From Bacteroidales bacterium (GTDB taxonomy: Bacteria; Bacteroidota; Bacteroidia; Bacteroidales; M50B96), in the NCBI GenBank assembly GCA_021740905.1, contig JAIOYV010000016.1, positions 18,828 to 82,827 of the forward strand: DNA of 64,000 nt, written 5' to 3'. A model generated the notes under the pieces. The model was not told where the DNA came from, searched no databases, and worked only from the letters and a program-made list of their open reading frames with translations. Positions 9,013-18,164 of this stretch are shown in pieces. Position 1 is the first letter of the stretch. Each line of letters opens with the position of its first letter. The position numbers and the translations under genes are program-made.

Positions 9013-9020
9013 TATATTTG
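9013..9020 (+). promoter_or_regulatory. Putative -7 box of the HmuY-like gene
   Basis: TATATTTG matches TAnnTTTG exactly, 49 nt before the start codon at 9069. No convincing TTTG lies about 20 nt upstream, so an activator may be needed. Confidence 0.45.
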
Positions 9021-9068
9021 CCGCCTGAAAATTAAATTTTTTACAAATAACTAAAAGTAACAAAAGTA

Positions 9069-10310
9069 ATGATTAAGAAAGTTTTACCTGTTTTGACCCT
9101 TCTCCTTGCCCTTAATATCAGCCTCTCCGCGCAACTTGTTTCCGATTCGGTAAGCATGGCAAACGGATACGCCAACGATGTTTTTTATAGCTTTCAAAAT
9201 GGCGAAGTTCTGAATAGCGACCGCGCAGTTTGGGATATTGCCTTTACTACAAATGCCATGAGTGCCGCCATTTTGGTGAATGTTGCTGCCGGTATCGAAG
9301 CCTACGAATATACCAATGGCGATACCACCGATTGGGCTACATTCGACACAACTGGTTTTAATACATGGCCTCGTCTCTTTAATTCGGATACAACCTGGGA
9401 AGAAGGTGCTTTCAACCAAAATGCTGCCGGACACCCTGATTATGGATGGTGCATGTACAATTCGGTTACCCATAATCTACACGGATATAAGATGTACTTG
9501 GTTAAATGGGCAAATGGTGACATGAAGAAATTCTGGATCAAGAAGAAATATTCATTGGCAAAAACATTTGTTTTCACCTATTCTGATTTGGATAACAGCA
9601 ACGAGCAGGAAATTACCCTCGATTGTGCCCCTTACAGCACAAAGAATTTTGTCTATTACTCCATGATGAACAATCAGGTACTTGACTATGAACCAGCATC
9701 GGACGATTGGGATATAGTTTTTACACGATACCAAGATCTTGACACGAATTATTTTGTGACAGGCGTATTGATAAACTACAATACGATGGGAGCTTTGGTT
9801 AATTCAACAGACCACACGATCACCGACACTACAAATGTTGGATTCACCGAAAAAATTTCCATCATTGGTTCCAATTGGAAGGCCTTTAATATGGGAACCT
9901 TTTCATGGGAAATTCCCGACAACATGGTATTCTTTGTGGAAACCCAAAATGGCGATGTGTACCGTTTGGTATTTACAGGTTTTGCTGGAATGGGCACGGG
10001 TTATATATATTTCGATAAGGAATTGTTGTATACTACATCCATTTTTGAGGCCGAGGCTTTACATTTCGATATGAAAATTTATCCCAACCCGGCAAGCGAT
10101 CAAATCAACATTATTTATTCTTTGCCTGAATTGAAGGCTGAAGCAGAGATCAGGATTTATGATTTAGCTGGCAGGTTGGCCTATTCCAACAGTTTTGCGA
10201 ACCAAGGCAGGATGCTTTCGATAAGCAATTTGGATTTAAGCCAGGGAACTTACATTCTCGAAATGAGCTCAGGTAATTCTTCGGCTCGCCAAAAATTGGT
10301 GATCGAATAA
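9069..10310 (+). CDS. HmuY-like haem-binding protein with T9SS sorting domain
   Basis: 413 residues with signal peptide (ends SLSAQ). It contains two HmuY-like beta modules recognisable by VWDIAFTT and DWDIVFTRYQD, with VTGVLINYN and ISIIGSNWKAF. The last ~75 residues are a type IX sorting domain (KIYPNPASD, IRIYDLAG, GTYILEM). HmuY of Porphyromonas takes haem from host or partner proteins and passes it to a TonB-dependent receptor, and here a receptor gene follows. The sorting domain is unusual for HmuY proteins, which are commonly lipoproteins, and suggests surface delivery by the type IX system. Ligand residues cannot be assigned by eye. Confidence 0.75.
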   Translation: MIKKVLPVLTLLLALNISLSAQLVSDSVSMANGYANDVFYSFQNGEVLNSDRAVWDIAFTTNAMSAAILVNVAAGIEAYEYTNGDTTDWATFDTTGFNTWPRLFNSDTTWEEGAFNQNAAGHPDYGWCMYNSVTHNLHGYKMYLVKWANGDMKKFWIKKKYSLAKTFVFTYSDLDNSNEQEITLDCAPYSTKNFVYYSMMNNQVLDYEPASDDWDIVFTRYQDLDTNYFVTGVLINYNTMGALVNSTDHTITDTTNVGFTEKISIIGSNWKAFNMGTFSWEIPDNMVFFVETQNGDVYRLVFTGFAGMGTGYIYFDKELLYTTSIFEAEALHFDMKIYPNPASDQINIIYSLPELKAEAEIRIYDLAGRLAYSNSFANQGRMLSISNLDLSQGTYILEMSSGNSSARQKLVIE

Positions 10311-10333
10311 ATACATATCAATAAAATAACAAA

Positions 10334-10360
10334 GCCAGCCCACACAAGGGTTGGCTTTTT
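10334..10360 (+). terminator. Hairpin terminator or attenuator between HmuY-like and receptor genes
   Basis: GCCAGCCC (10334-10341) pairs with GGGTTGGC (10348-10355, one G-U), followed by TTTTT. It lies 24 nt after the HmuY-like stop and 29 nt before the receptor start, so it may set a higher level of the first gene while allowing read-through. Confidence 0.65.
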
Positions 10361-10388
10361 CATATTTACATAGTAGCATGTCCGATAT

Positions 10389-12644
10389 ATGGTAAAATTG
10401 AAATCCACTCTACTTCTTACCTCTCTTCTCTTCTCCCTTAGTTTTGACTTATTTGCTCAATCGGGCGAAAATCCAGTAACCCAAATCACTGTTGTAGATA
10501 TTAAAACAGGCGAGGTGATCCCTTTTGCCCATGTATTGTTCAAAGGGAAATCGGAAAAGGACAGCCGTTGCTATACCACCAACCTGGAAGGCAAGGTCGA
10601 AAACAGGGCATTGGACAAAACTGCCATTATGATTACCTGTATTGGTTACGTAGACTACCACGATACCATCGAGGTGGGACAAAACCTGCGGGCAGAAATG
10701 TACCCCTCGGTGTTCGATATCGATGAAGTAGTTGTGACCGGACAGTTTACCCCACAACGCATCGACAAATCGATCTATAAAATTGCGGTGATCAACAGCA
10801 AACAAATCGAAAGTAAGGCAGCCACAAACCTGGCCGAGCTGATGAAAGGGGAAGTGAATTTTCGGATTACCCAGGATGCTGTATTTGGCAGTGGATTGAC
10901 CATTCAGGGTATGCGTGGGAACAATGTAAAAGTATTGATTGATGGAGTACCTGTAATTGGCCGTATGGGTGGCGACGTTGATCTTAGCCAGTTGAATTTG
11001 TCGATGATCGACCACATTGAAGTAGTTGAAGGGCCAATGTCGGTAATTTATGGTAGTAATTCTCTTGCAGGGGCCATAAACCTTATCACCAAAGAAAACA
11101 CCCGCAACTCGATTACCACCAGTTTAGATGCGTATTACGAATCGGTTGGTGTGTATAATTTCAATGCTTTGGCATCGGGGAAAAAAGACAAACATAGTTT
11201 TTCGGCCAATTTGGGAAGGGATTTTTTCGGTGGGTTCGATACAAACAAAAACACCCGCAGCAAAAGCTGGAACCCAAAAGAACAATACAAGGCCGATGGG
11301 TATTATATCTTCAAAGATAAAAGGCAAAAGTTGAAACTTCAGAACACCTACATGCGCGAATTAGTGCTCGACCAGGGCGATCCATACTTTTATGGGGAAA
11401 GGGTGCGCGATAGCTATTTTTATTCATACCGAAACACCACAAAAGGGCAATACAACCGCGATCTGTTTAAAAATCATTACCTTGAACTAATTGGGGCATG
11501 GTCCTATTATTCGAGGGTAAAACGTACCTACTCGAAAGATTTGACAACCTTGACCGAAATATTGGCCCCGGAAGCGAGCGACCAGGACACTTCAAAGTTT
11601 ACATCAACCACGCTACGTGGGACTTTCAGCCGTCAGAACAATGAAAGCAAGATTAATTATCAAATGGGTTTAGATATAACCCTTGATGCTGGGACCGGCA
11701 AACGTCTTCTAAGTGAGACACAGGAAATCCAGGACTATGCTTTCTTCCTGAGTGTAAACCATCAACCAACAAAGAATTTTTCGTTTCAGCCTGGTTTAAG
11801 GGTGATATACAATACTAAATACAATGCCCCTTTGGTCCCTTCGTTAAACATCAAATGGAAACTTTGGAACAGCCTTGACATGAGGGCATCGTATGCCAGG
11901 GGCTTCCGTTCGCCAACACTAAAAGAGCTTTATCTCAATTTTATTGATATCAACCATTACCTTGAAGGAAACCCCAACTTGAAGGCAGAAAACGGGAATA
12001 ACTTCAACCTGTCTTTCATTTACAACACAGAGAAGTTGAGCAAAATTCATTTCTCGAATTTCAAGCTCGATTTTTTCTTCAACGATATTGACGACAACAT
12101 CTATCTGGCTGCACGCGAGGATCCTAAAAAACCAATGTACGAGTATCTTAATGTTCTAAACTTTAAATCGCTGGGAGGGAGTTTCAAGTTTGAATATAAA
12201 TTTCATCCCTATTTGTTTTTTACTGTGGGTGTTGGCAAAACAGGAATATATGCAGCAATGGAGGAAAATGAATTCAAATTCTCCGATTTTGTTGTCAATT
12301 CCGATTTCAGTACCGACCTGCGATACTCTGTAGTTAAATACAATATGGACATTTCGCTTTTTTATAAATACAACGGAAGGTTCGTTGAGCTTTATATCGA
12401 TGATGATGACAAGGTTTACCAGAATATAATGGATGGCTATCACAGTCTCGATATATCTGTACTGAAACGGCTTTGGAACGACAGGATTTCAATTTCAACA
12501 GGTGTTAAAAACCTAATGGACAATACGAATGTTGGATTTTCAGGAACGGGTGGGGCACATTCAGGAGGCGATTCAAGCAATAGGATGATGGCCTGGGGCC
12601 GTACTTATTTTATCAAATTCAACATGAATTTTTCAAAATATTAA
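10389..12644 (+). CDS. TonB-dependent outer-membrane receptor, haem-type
   Basis: 751 residues. Signal peptide to LFAQ, then a carboxypeptidase-regulatory-like domain (~35-115), a plug domain (GSGLTIQGMRG, VKVLIDGVPV, VVEGPMSVIYGSNSLAGAIN) and a beta barrel ending in an aromatic-rich strand. ARGFRSPTLKELY and GNPNLKAE correspond to the FRAP and NPNL boxes of haemin receptors such as HmuR. It is flanked on both sides by HmuY-like genes and overlaps none; the following gene starts 5 nt later. Likely role: TonB-driven import of haem handed over by the HmuY-like proteins. Another iron chelate remains possible. Confidence 0.85.
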   Translation: MVKLKSTLLLTSLLFSLSFDLFAQSGENPVTQITVVDIKTGEVIPFAHVLFKGKSEKDSRCYTTNLEGKVENRALDKTAIMITCIGYVDYHDTIEVGQNLRAEMYPSVFDIDEVVVTGQFTPQRIDKSIYKIAVINSKQIESKAATNLAELMKGEVNFRITQDAVFGSGLTIQGMRGNNVKVLIDGVPVIGRMGGDVDLSQLNLSMIDHIEVVEGPMSVIYGSNSLAGAINLITKENTRNSITTSLDAYYESVGVYNFNALASGKKDKHSFSANLGRDFFGGFDTNKNTRSKSWNPKEQYKADGYYIFKDKRQKLKLQNTYMRELVLDQGDPYFYGERVRDSYFYSYRNTTKGQYNRDLFKNHYLELIGAWSYYSRVKRTYSKDLTTLTEILAPEASDQDTSKFTSTTLRGTFSRQNNESKINYQMGLDITLDAGTGKRLLSETQEIQDYAFFLSVNHQPTKNFSFQPGLRVIYNTKYNAPLVPSLNIKWKLWNSLDMRASYARGFRSPTLKELYLNFIDINHYLEGNPNLKAENGNNFNLSFIYNTEKLSKIHFSNFKLDFFFNDIDDNIYLAAREDPKKPMYEYLNVLNFKSLGGSFKFEYKFHPYLFFTVGVGKTGIYAAMEENEFKFSDFVVNSDFSTDLRYSVVKYNMDISLFYKYNGRFVELYIDDDDKVYQNIMDGYHSLDISVLKRLWNDRISISTGVKNLMDNTNVGFSGTGGAHSGGDSSNRMMAWGRTYFIKFNMNFSKY

Positions 12645-12649
12645 TACTT

Positions 12650-13651
12650 ATGAGAATTCAACATATTATCCCAATACTTTTTGCCCTACTCTTTTTTACT
12701 TCTTGCTTTGAAGAAGACAATCGTGTAACACCGCATGTGCCGGGCGATGAGCTTACCGTAGAATTGAACTTTAGTATTTACGATACCATGCAATATTTCG
12801 ATTGCAGCTCTAATCAAGTGGTTCGGGCTTATGGCAACAAGGAATGGAACCTGGGGTTTGAAACGGCCAGGGATGGCTGGCATATCCTCCTTAACTCGGC
12901 CCCCAATTACTACATCAGGCACACCGGTTCGAGCGATTTTGATGCACTTACCACAATCCCCGATGGCTACGAATGGATATTCGACAGGCCCGATGGCGAC
13001 CCGGATTCAACGGCCATCGACAAATGGGTGAATTTTACCGAAACCGACACCAGCTACACCAACGAAGTTATTTTGCTTGGTCGCTACGATGGAATCAATT
13101 ATTCGGTGATAAAAAAGTTTACCTTCACTTATGTTGATGCATACAACTATGAGTTTCGTTTTTCTAACCTCGATGGAAGCGAAGACATAAATTTCAGCAT
13201 CGAGAAAGACACCACCGTGCAATACATCTATTTTTCGATTGCTGATGAAGGGAGCATTGTGCCCCAAATTGCAAAAACCGATTGGGACTTGCTTTTCTGT
13301 CAGTACTCAACCATCCTTTTTGATGATGATGGAACCCCGACACCCTATTCCGTGCGTGGCGTATTGCTCAATTCTTTTGGGGTAGAAGTTGCCGTCGACA
13401 CCACCATGACTTTTGCTGAAATAACGTTGGCGGATATTGAAAACCTCGATTATAGCAACCGTATCGACATTATTGGCTGGGATTGGAAAAGCTTTGAAGG
13501 TGCTGTTGGCAAAGGCGACTATGTGGTAAACCTTGACATCAATTATTTTATCCGCGATTTTGCCGGGTACTATTATAAGCTTCGATTTATAAACTACTAC
13601 AACGCCCTGGGGCAAAAAGGCTACCCGGTGTTTGAATATCAGCAGTTGTAA
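12650..13651 (+). CDS. HmuY family lipoprotein
   Basis: 333 residues with lipoprotein signal (lipobox FTSC, Cys19). Two HmuY-like repeats are marked by EWNLGFETARDGWHILL and DWDLLFCQYS, then VRGVLLNSFG and IDIIGWDWKSF, matching the same blocks of the protein encoded at 9069-10310. It starts 5 nt after the receptor stop and must be cotranscribed. It probably captures haem at the outer membrane next to the receptor. It lacks a sorting domain, so the two HmuY-like proteins are delivered by different routes. Confidence 0.8.
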   Translation: MRIQHIIPILFALLFFTSCFEEDNRVTPHVPGDELTVELNFSIYDTMQYFDCSSNQVVRAYGNKEWNLGFETARDGWHILLNSAPNYYIRHTGSSDFDALTTIPDGYEWIFDRPDGDPDSTAIDKWVNFTETDTSYTNEVILLGRYDGINYSVIKKFTFTYVDAYNYEFRFSNLDGSEDINFSIEKDTTVQYIYFSIADEGSIVPQIAKTDWDLLFCQYSTILFDDDGTPTPYSVRGVLLNSFGVEVAVDTTMTFAEITLADIENLDYSNRIDIIGWDWKSFEGAVGKGDYVVNLDINYFIRDFAGYYYKLRFINYYNALGQKGYPVFEYQQL

Positions 13652-13711
13652 AGTTTTGGGGATTAATTTATAAGGATAAATATTCTGAATAAGTTATTCT
13701 GAAAGTCTCCC

Positions 13712-14665
13712 TCATTTTCCTGGTAACAGGATAAAGTTGGTAAATGCACCAATGGCATTCCCGCCGTTTAGTTTGTTTTCAATCCAACTCAAAACCCGGT
13801 ATTTTAGCATTTCGTGTTTGTGGGGAGGACGGGCTTTCGATGGTTTTCCTGAGTACTGCAATTCACCGGCCCAGTCGAATTTTTCGATCCATTCTTTCAT
13901 CACTGCCGGATGAGTGCCTTCAAACTTTGCGATTCGGTTCAACGGGCCATAATCGTAATTGGCAACCTTGTGTTTTTGCTGATTGTCCACCCAATCTTTT
14001 CCTTTGTGGATAATGTCGAGTGCCTTGTTCTTGTCGCGCATTAATTTGGGCGGTCGTACCCATCCGTAATGAAAAACCTCTGCATCAATAGCTGCAACTT
14101 TTAAATTAAACGCCCCTTTTTGAACACGGTAATTCAAACCATCGAAACCGGGGATACGTCGAAAGGATTGTGCCGATTCCCAACTGTGAATATCAGGATG
14201 GTTGCGGACAATACGGATTTCCTGTTTGTACCACTTGTGCGAATTATGATAATGCCAATAGTCGCCCCAAAAGTGTTTGTAGTTAAGCACGAATCCCTCC
14301 ACCTCGGCATCATCAAGCAACTTGGTGCATCGTTTTTTAATTTCGGGAAGGTATTTTTCGTGTATTACTTCGTCGGCTTGTAGGTAAAAGAGCCAGTCGC
14401 CGGAGCAGTGACTTTTGGCTATGTCGGTTTGGTGGGCATTTTCCATTCCTCGTGGGTATTCCTCAATGTCCCAAACTGTGTCGATGATCTTAATTTTGTC
14501 GCTCCCGATGCTTTCAATTTCCAGCCTTGATGTATCGTCCGGGTCGCAATCGCCCAGGGCAACCACAAACTCATCTACGATAGGCAAGATCGACAGAATG
14601 GCCTGTTTCCAGGGATAGTATAATTTGGCGGCATTTTTTGCCATTGTAAAACCGCTGATAGTCAT
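13712..14665 (-). CDS. Family 2 glycosyltransferase (copy B)
   Basis: 317 residues, no signal peptide. The GT-A fold is shown by SGFTMAKNA, the DEFVVALGDCDPDD block and the metal-binding-like WLFYLQADEVIHE (DxD position taken by QADE). The C-terminal region has FHYGWVRPP and EGTHPAVM. It is paralogous along its length to the gene upstream, whose stop codon overlaps this start by four bases (ATGA), so both are translated from one message. Probably adds sugars to an envelope glycan. Donor and acceptor are unknown. Confidence 0.8.
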   Translation of the reverse strand: MTISGFTMAKNAAKLYYPWKQAILSILPIVDEFVVALGDCDPDDTSRLEIESIGSDKIKIIDTVWDIEEYPRGMENAHQTDIAKSHCSGDWLFYLQADEVIHEKYLPEIKKRCTKLLDDAEVEGFVLNYKHFWGDYWHYHNSHKWYKQEIRIVRNHPDIHSWESAQSFRRIPGFDGLNYRVQKGAFNLKVAAIDAEVFHYGWVRPPKLMRDKNKALDIIHKGKDWVDNQQKHKVANYDYGPLNRIAKFEGTHPAVMKEWIEKFDWAGELQYSGKPSKARPPHKHEMLKYRVLSWIENKLNGGNAIGAFTNFILLPGK

Positions 14666-15564
14666 AAACCCCGTGAATTTGAATTCCTCAATTTTGCAAT
14701 CCTATAGTTTTTATACCCCCAAACAATCCCAAGCTTTTTACTCAGGAATTCCTTTGCTTTGTCTTTAAAAGTTTTTCGGGAGAAAGAAATGTCGAAGTCG
14801 AATTTCCAGTTCTTTGAGGCTATCCGATTCTTCATCACTTCGGGATGTGTACCATCGAAAAGCCTCAATTCCCTTACTTGTTGGCTGTAATCAAATTCAT
14901 CGGATTTACGCACATTTTCTTCCAGCCAGTTGTCGTCGTGCCAGTACTTATTAAAATTTTCCTGTTTTAGCTGCATGGCCCTCGGGTCTTTCACCCAACC
15001 GTAGTGATACATATAGGCATCGATTGGCTGTACCCTTAAGATTTTATTGTCCTCTTTCCGAAAGCCTTGTGCATCGCGAAACGAGCGCATCGCTTTGTTA
15101 TTTCGAATTACCCTGATTTCATGGCTGTACCAACTGTAGGATGCACCTACATAATCGTACGAGCCGTAAAAATGCAAATACTTGAAAAGTAGGCCGTCCA
15201 CTTTGGGTTCATCCTTAAACCGCACCATGCTTTGATAGATAGTATCTAGGTATTTTTCATGAACCACCTCATCGCCCTGGATGTAAAAAGCCCAATCGCT
15301 CTCATCGGGTATCTGAGCAAAAGCTTTGTCAGTTTCCAGGGCCAATACGCGTCCGCCCTCTCTCAAGCTTTCATCCCATTTGGTTTCAACGATTTTTATT
15401 TTGTGCTTGTCAATCTGTCTAATCAAGGCGAGGGTGTCATCGTCCGATTCGCCCACAGCCACAACGAAATCATCACAAATTGGCAATATTGAAGTAATCG
15501 CCTCCACGATTGGATAATCGTAGATCAAAGCATTTTTTATAAAGGTAAAACCTGTTACTTTCAT
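14662..15564 (-). CDS. Family 2 glycosyltransferase (copy A)
   Basis: 300 residues. I chose the ATG at 15564 (MKVTGFTFIKN), which aligns with the start of the neighbouring paralogue; an upstream in-frame codon at 15585 lies within a palindromic repeat. Same blocks as copy B: CDDFVVAVGESDDDT, WAFYIQGDEVVHE, MYHYGWVKDP and DGTHPEVM. It probably arose by tandem duplication. The methyltransferase gene upstream in the same direction suggests a common role in glycan building, but a 177-nt repeat-bearing gap separates them. Confidence 0.8.
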   Translation of the reverse strand: MKVTGFTFIKNALIYDYPIVEAITSILPICDDFVVAVGESDDDTLALIRQIDKHKIKIVETKWDESLREGGRVLALETDKAFAQIPDESDWAFYIQGDEVVHEKYLDTIYQSMVRFKDEPKVDGLLFKYLHFYGSYDYVGASYSWYSHEIRVIRNNKAMRSFRDAQGFRKEDNKILRVQPIDAYMYHYGWVKDPRAMQLKQENFNKYWHDDNWLEENVRKSDEFDYSQQVRELRLFDGTHPEVMKNRIASKNWKFDFDISFSRKTFKDKAKEFLSKKLGIVWGYKNYRIAKLRNSNSRGL

Positions 15565-15570
15565 GTTAAA

Positions 15571-15673
15571 AATTTTCACCGCCAAGACACGGAGTCGCCA
15601 AGAATCAAAAAAAACAATGGGTTGGCAAATCTTCTTTGTGAAATTTTGTGACTTGGTGTCTTTGTGGCATTTT
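15571..15673. repeat. Imperfect inverted repeat of the AAGACAC type
   Basis: The left arm at 15577-15604 contains CGCCAAGACACGGAGTCGCC. The right arm at 15643-15670 is its approximate reverse complement (GACTTGGTGTCTTTGTGGCA). This is a large palindrome of the kind dispersed in intergenic DNA of this phylum. No gene is present in 15565-15741. Confidence 0.6.
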
Positions 15674-15741
15674 TATCTTTCTTTTATCGTTTGGGGTGAA
15701 CTCATATTTATATCTGAAACTACCCTCTTCCGATATTGAGT

Positions 15742-16602
15742 TTATTTTATGGGTGTTGCAAATACCCTAATATTGCTTCCAAATTTAAACATCCGGTTGT
15801 AAATCTTTCCAAACAGTGTGCTTGCATCCATGTCTTTGCGGCTATACGTATAATATTCCAACACTTTGAACCCATTAGCATGAAGAAATTTAAGAGTGCT
15901 CGGAATGGTTGGCTCGAACAAATGGTCGGGTGTACGGGTGTTGTCCTTCCATTTCAAAGTGATCAAACCCATTCTTTTCAAGAACAGTTTAAAACGCCTG
16001 TCCAACGAGTTCATGTTGGGCACGCTCATCGCCAAAACACCATCTTCATCGAGGACTTCTTTCGTTTTTAAAATCCACTGTTTGGGGTTTGGGATATGCT
16101 CAATTACATGGCTTAGATGAACACAGGAATATTTATCATCCAAAACAATATCGGTATAGTGTCCAACATATACTTTCAGCTTTAATTGATCTTCAGTAAA
16201 TTTGGCCATGTTTTCGGCCACTTCGATGCCGACACATTTTGGGTAATATTTTTTGGCTGCGTTTAAAAAGTCGCCCATTGAAGATCCAACATCCAATATG
16301 GCTGTGCGTTTCTTGTCAAATTTAAGGATCTCGACCAGTTCTTTGTCCCAGATATTCATTGTCCTCTCGGCATAACTATAAGTTGGGTCGAAAACAAAAT
16401 ACTCCGAATAGGCATCCTTCAAAAAGGTCTCGTCGTATTTTGGCCGGGGCGATTGATAGATCAACCCACAACCCAAACATTTGGTGTATGTGTATTGCAA
16501 TTCGGGGCCAAATTTTTCGTGCAACTTATGCCTGCCCGAATCGCAATAGGGGCAATTTACGGTTTCCCAGGCGTGGGGTATGTATTTTTTCTTTCCCTTC
16601 AT
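15742..16602 (-). CDS. Class I SAM-dependent methyltransferase with N-terminal zinc ribbon
   Basis: 286 residues. A Cys4 ribbon at the N-terminus (CPYC at ~18-21, CLGCGLIY at ~42-45) precedes a Rossmann methyltransferase fold: ILDVGSSMGDF (motif I), CVGIEVAEN, and HVIEHIPNPKQWI with VLDEDGVLAMSVPN. This domain pair is common in sugar or polysaccharide O-methyltransferases of envelope glycan clusters. It lies upstream of two glycosyltransferases on the same strand. The substrate cannot be seen. Cytosolic. Confidence 0.85.
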   Translation of the reverse strand: MKGKKKYIPHAWETVNCPYCDSGRHKLHEKFGPELQYTYTKCLGCGLIYQSPRPKYDETFLKDAYSEYFVFDPTYSYAERTMNIWDKELVEILKFDKKRTAILDVGSSMGDFLNAAKKYYPKCVGIEVAENMAKFTEDQLKLKVYVGHYTDIVLDDKYSCVHLSHVIEHIPNPKQWILKTKEVLDEDGVLAMSVPNMNSLDRRFKLFLKRMGLITLKWKDNTRTPDHLFEPTIPSTLKFLHANGFKVLEYYTYSRKDMDASTLFGKIYNRMFKFGSNIRVFATPIK

Positions 16603-16656
16603 AAACAGATGAGTTGCCTTTAGGGCAATTCCTTTTTTTGATTCAATTTAAAAAGC

Positions 16657-16664
16657 CAAAGATA
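16657..16664 (-). promoter_or_regulatory. Putative -7 box for the methyltransferase gene
   Basis: The minus strand reads TATCTTTG, a TAnnTTTG match, 55 nt before the ATG at 16602. No clear -33 element is visible. Confidence 0.4.
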
Positions 16665-16672
16665 GTTGTTTA

Positions 16673-16688
16673 TAAATTTGTAAATTTG
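16673..16688 (+). promoter_or_regulatory. Putative tandem -7 boxes for the gene at 16783
   Basis: TAAATTTG occurs twice back to back (16673-16680 and 16681-16688), pointing away from the methyltransferase promoter. It would give a leader of about 90 nt. Confidence 0.4.
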
Positions 16689-16782
16689 TGGATCATTACT
16701 GTAACATTTCCCATCAGGATTGCATTATTAAATACAAGGTCGATGAAAAGACCTGCCAATACGAACTAAAAAATGGGTTATT

Positions 16783-17217
16783 ATGAAAAATTCTGTTTCA
16801 GTCCTAATCATCGCCAGCCTAATGGTGGCGGTATTTTCGGTACAAACCAGTGTGGGCCAATCGTGTCAAAAACCCTCATTTGCGATAAAAGGAAAATACG
16901 AGGCTAATTGCGCCCAGAAGATGATTAGTTTTTCAAGCTTTCAATATTGCAGCCTTTGTCCCACTAAAATAAGTGAGGATAAAAAATCAATTTCATTTCC
17001 CAGTTTCATTATGGATTTTGGTGAAGGGGAAATGGAAATCACCATGAACGATGTGGTTACTCCGGTGAGTTTTACAACCGGAAAAAAGTTCAACTATCTG
17101 AAGTTCGAGTTCAACAAGAAAAAATACAAGTTCAAACTGTATCATGGCGATGGGAATGTCGATTTCATTTTAAAAGCTAAAACAGGAAATCTAATTACCC
17201 TGAAAAAAGTTGAATGA
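16783..17217 (+). CDS. Hypothetical secreted protein
   Basis: 144 residues with a signal peptide ending at about SVGQ. The mature part has five Cys (including NCAQ and YCSLC) that could form disulfides, and a Lys-rich beta-type C-terminal half (FNYLKFEFNKKKYKFKLYHG). I do not recognise a family. It stands alone between divergently and co-oriented neighbours, and its function is unknown. Confidence 0.65.
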   Translation: MKNSVSVLIIASLMVAVFSVQTSVGQSCQKPSFAIKGKYEANCAQKMISFSSFQYCSLCPTKISEDKKSISFPSFIMDFGEGEMEITMNDVVTPVSFTTGKKFNYLKFEFNKKKYKFKLYHGDGNVDFILKAKTGNLITLKKVE

Positions 17218-17309
17218 AAAGCTCACCAAATTCAACTTCAGCATAATTTCGACCTAAACATTTTTGCACTTCCGTTTGTTTTTGGGTGATAAATCAAAAC
17301 CTGATAAAA

Positions 17310-17687
17310 ATGAAAAATGTAGTGAACTGGTTCGAGATATTTGTTGATGATATGGACCGGGCTAAGAATTTTTATTCCAAAGTTTTCCAGAAAGAGATGA
17401 TTGATCTACCTACCATGGGGGATGAAGTGATGTGTGCCTTTGCTTGGGTCGAAGGGGGTGAAGGTTCCAGCGGATCCTTGGTAAAGCATCTGAAAGGGAA
17501 AGGAAAGCCAGGCGTTGGCGGAACAACAGTCTATTTTACATGTGAAGATTGTGCCGTTGAACAAGCACGTGTTGAGACAAATGGAGGGAAAGTCCTCATG
17601 CCAAAAACCAGCATTGGGGAATACGGATTTATATCCTTATTCAAGGATTCCGAAGGCAATATGGTTGGCTTACATTCGAGGAAATAA
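17310..17687 (+). CDS. VOC family (glyoxalase/dioxygenase-fold) protein
   Basis: 125 residues. The ATG at 17310 (MKNVVNWFEIFVDDMDRA) fits the family start better than the GTG at 17286. It shows the vicinal-oxygen-chelate pattern: AKNFYSKVFQ, VYFTCEDC with a V-ETNGGKVLMPKTSIGEYGFISLFKDSEGN ending block. Members of this small subgroup are cytosolic, often called glyoxalase/bleomycin-resistance-like, and have no proven substrate. Confidence 0.85.
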   Translation: MKNVVNWFEIFVDDMDRAKNFYSKVFQKEMIDLPTMGDEVMCAFAWVEGGEGSSGSLVKHLKGKGKPGVGGTTVYFTCEDCAVEQARVETNGGKVLMPKTSIGEYGFISLFKDSEGNMVGLHSRK

Positions 17688-17790
17688 TTGTTTTTTGGTT
17701 GGTCGACCCTTCTGGGAATATGTTACGAAATAATACCTACCTGATAACTGTGGGTATCATATTCAAATAAAGACTTAAATTCATTGTTTA

Positions 17791-18162
17791 TTAAATACTT
17801 AACGAATAATCTTGTATCAATACGGAATATGGAATCTTTAATGCTTTATGAAGCTTCCTTATCATTTCGATACTTAGCTTTCTTTTTTTGTTAAGGACCT
17901 TCGAAATATTACCTTTATGACCTAAAATTGCAGATAAGTCCTTCAACAATAGATTGTTCTGTTCCATGATATATTTAATTGCTTCAATTGGATCGGGGTC
18001 GGGAATTGGATAATGTTCCTCTTCATATTTTTCAATTATTAATGCTAAGAGTTCCGATTCATCACCTTCCTGTGTTCCGAATGGAGCATCAAAGATTTCT
18101 TCAAGCCTATCGAGGGCCATTTCGTATTCCATTTCTGTTTTTAGAACTTTTATATTTTTCAT
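17791..18162 (-). CDS. higA: HigA-type antitoxin (XRE helix-turn-helix)
   Basis: 123 residues. The N-terminal acidic segment (ELLALIIEKYEEEHYPI) and the helix-turn-helix block (LLLKDLSAILGHKGNISKVLNKKRKLS) are the classic HigA layout. It neutralises HigB and represses the shared promoter. It starts 2 nt after the higB stop, giving the toxin-first order usual for higBA. Confidence 0.88.
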   Translation of the reverse strand: MKNIKVLKTEMEYEMALDRLEEIFDAPFGTQEGDESELLALIIEKYEEEHYPIPDPDPIEAIKYIMEQNNLLLKDLSAILGHKGNISKVLNKKRKLSIEMIRKLHKALKIPYSVLIQDYSLSI

Positions 18163-18164
18163 GT

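Noticed and set aside
10449-11015. 188-residue minus-strand ORF
   Set aside because: Shadow of the TonB-dependent receptor plug region with no family resemblance.
10389-12644. Reading the receptor and following lipoprotein as a SusC/SusD pair
   Set aside because: The receptor has FRAP/NPNL-type boxes and lacks the SusC length, and the lipoprotein has HmuY-like, not TPR/SusD, features.
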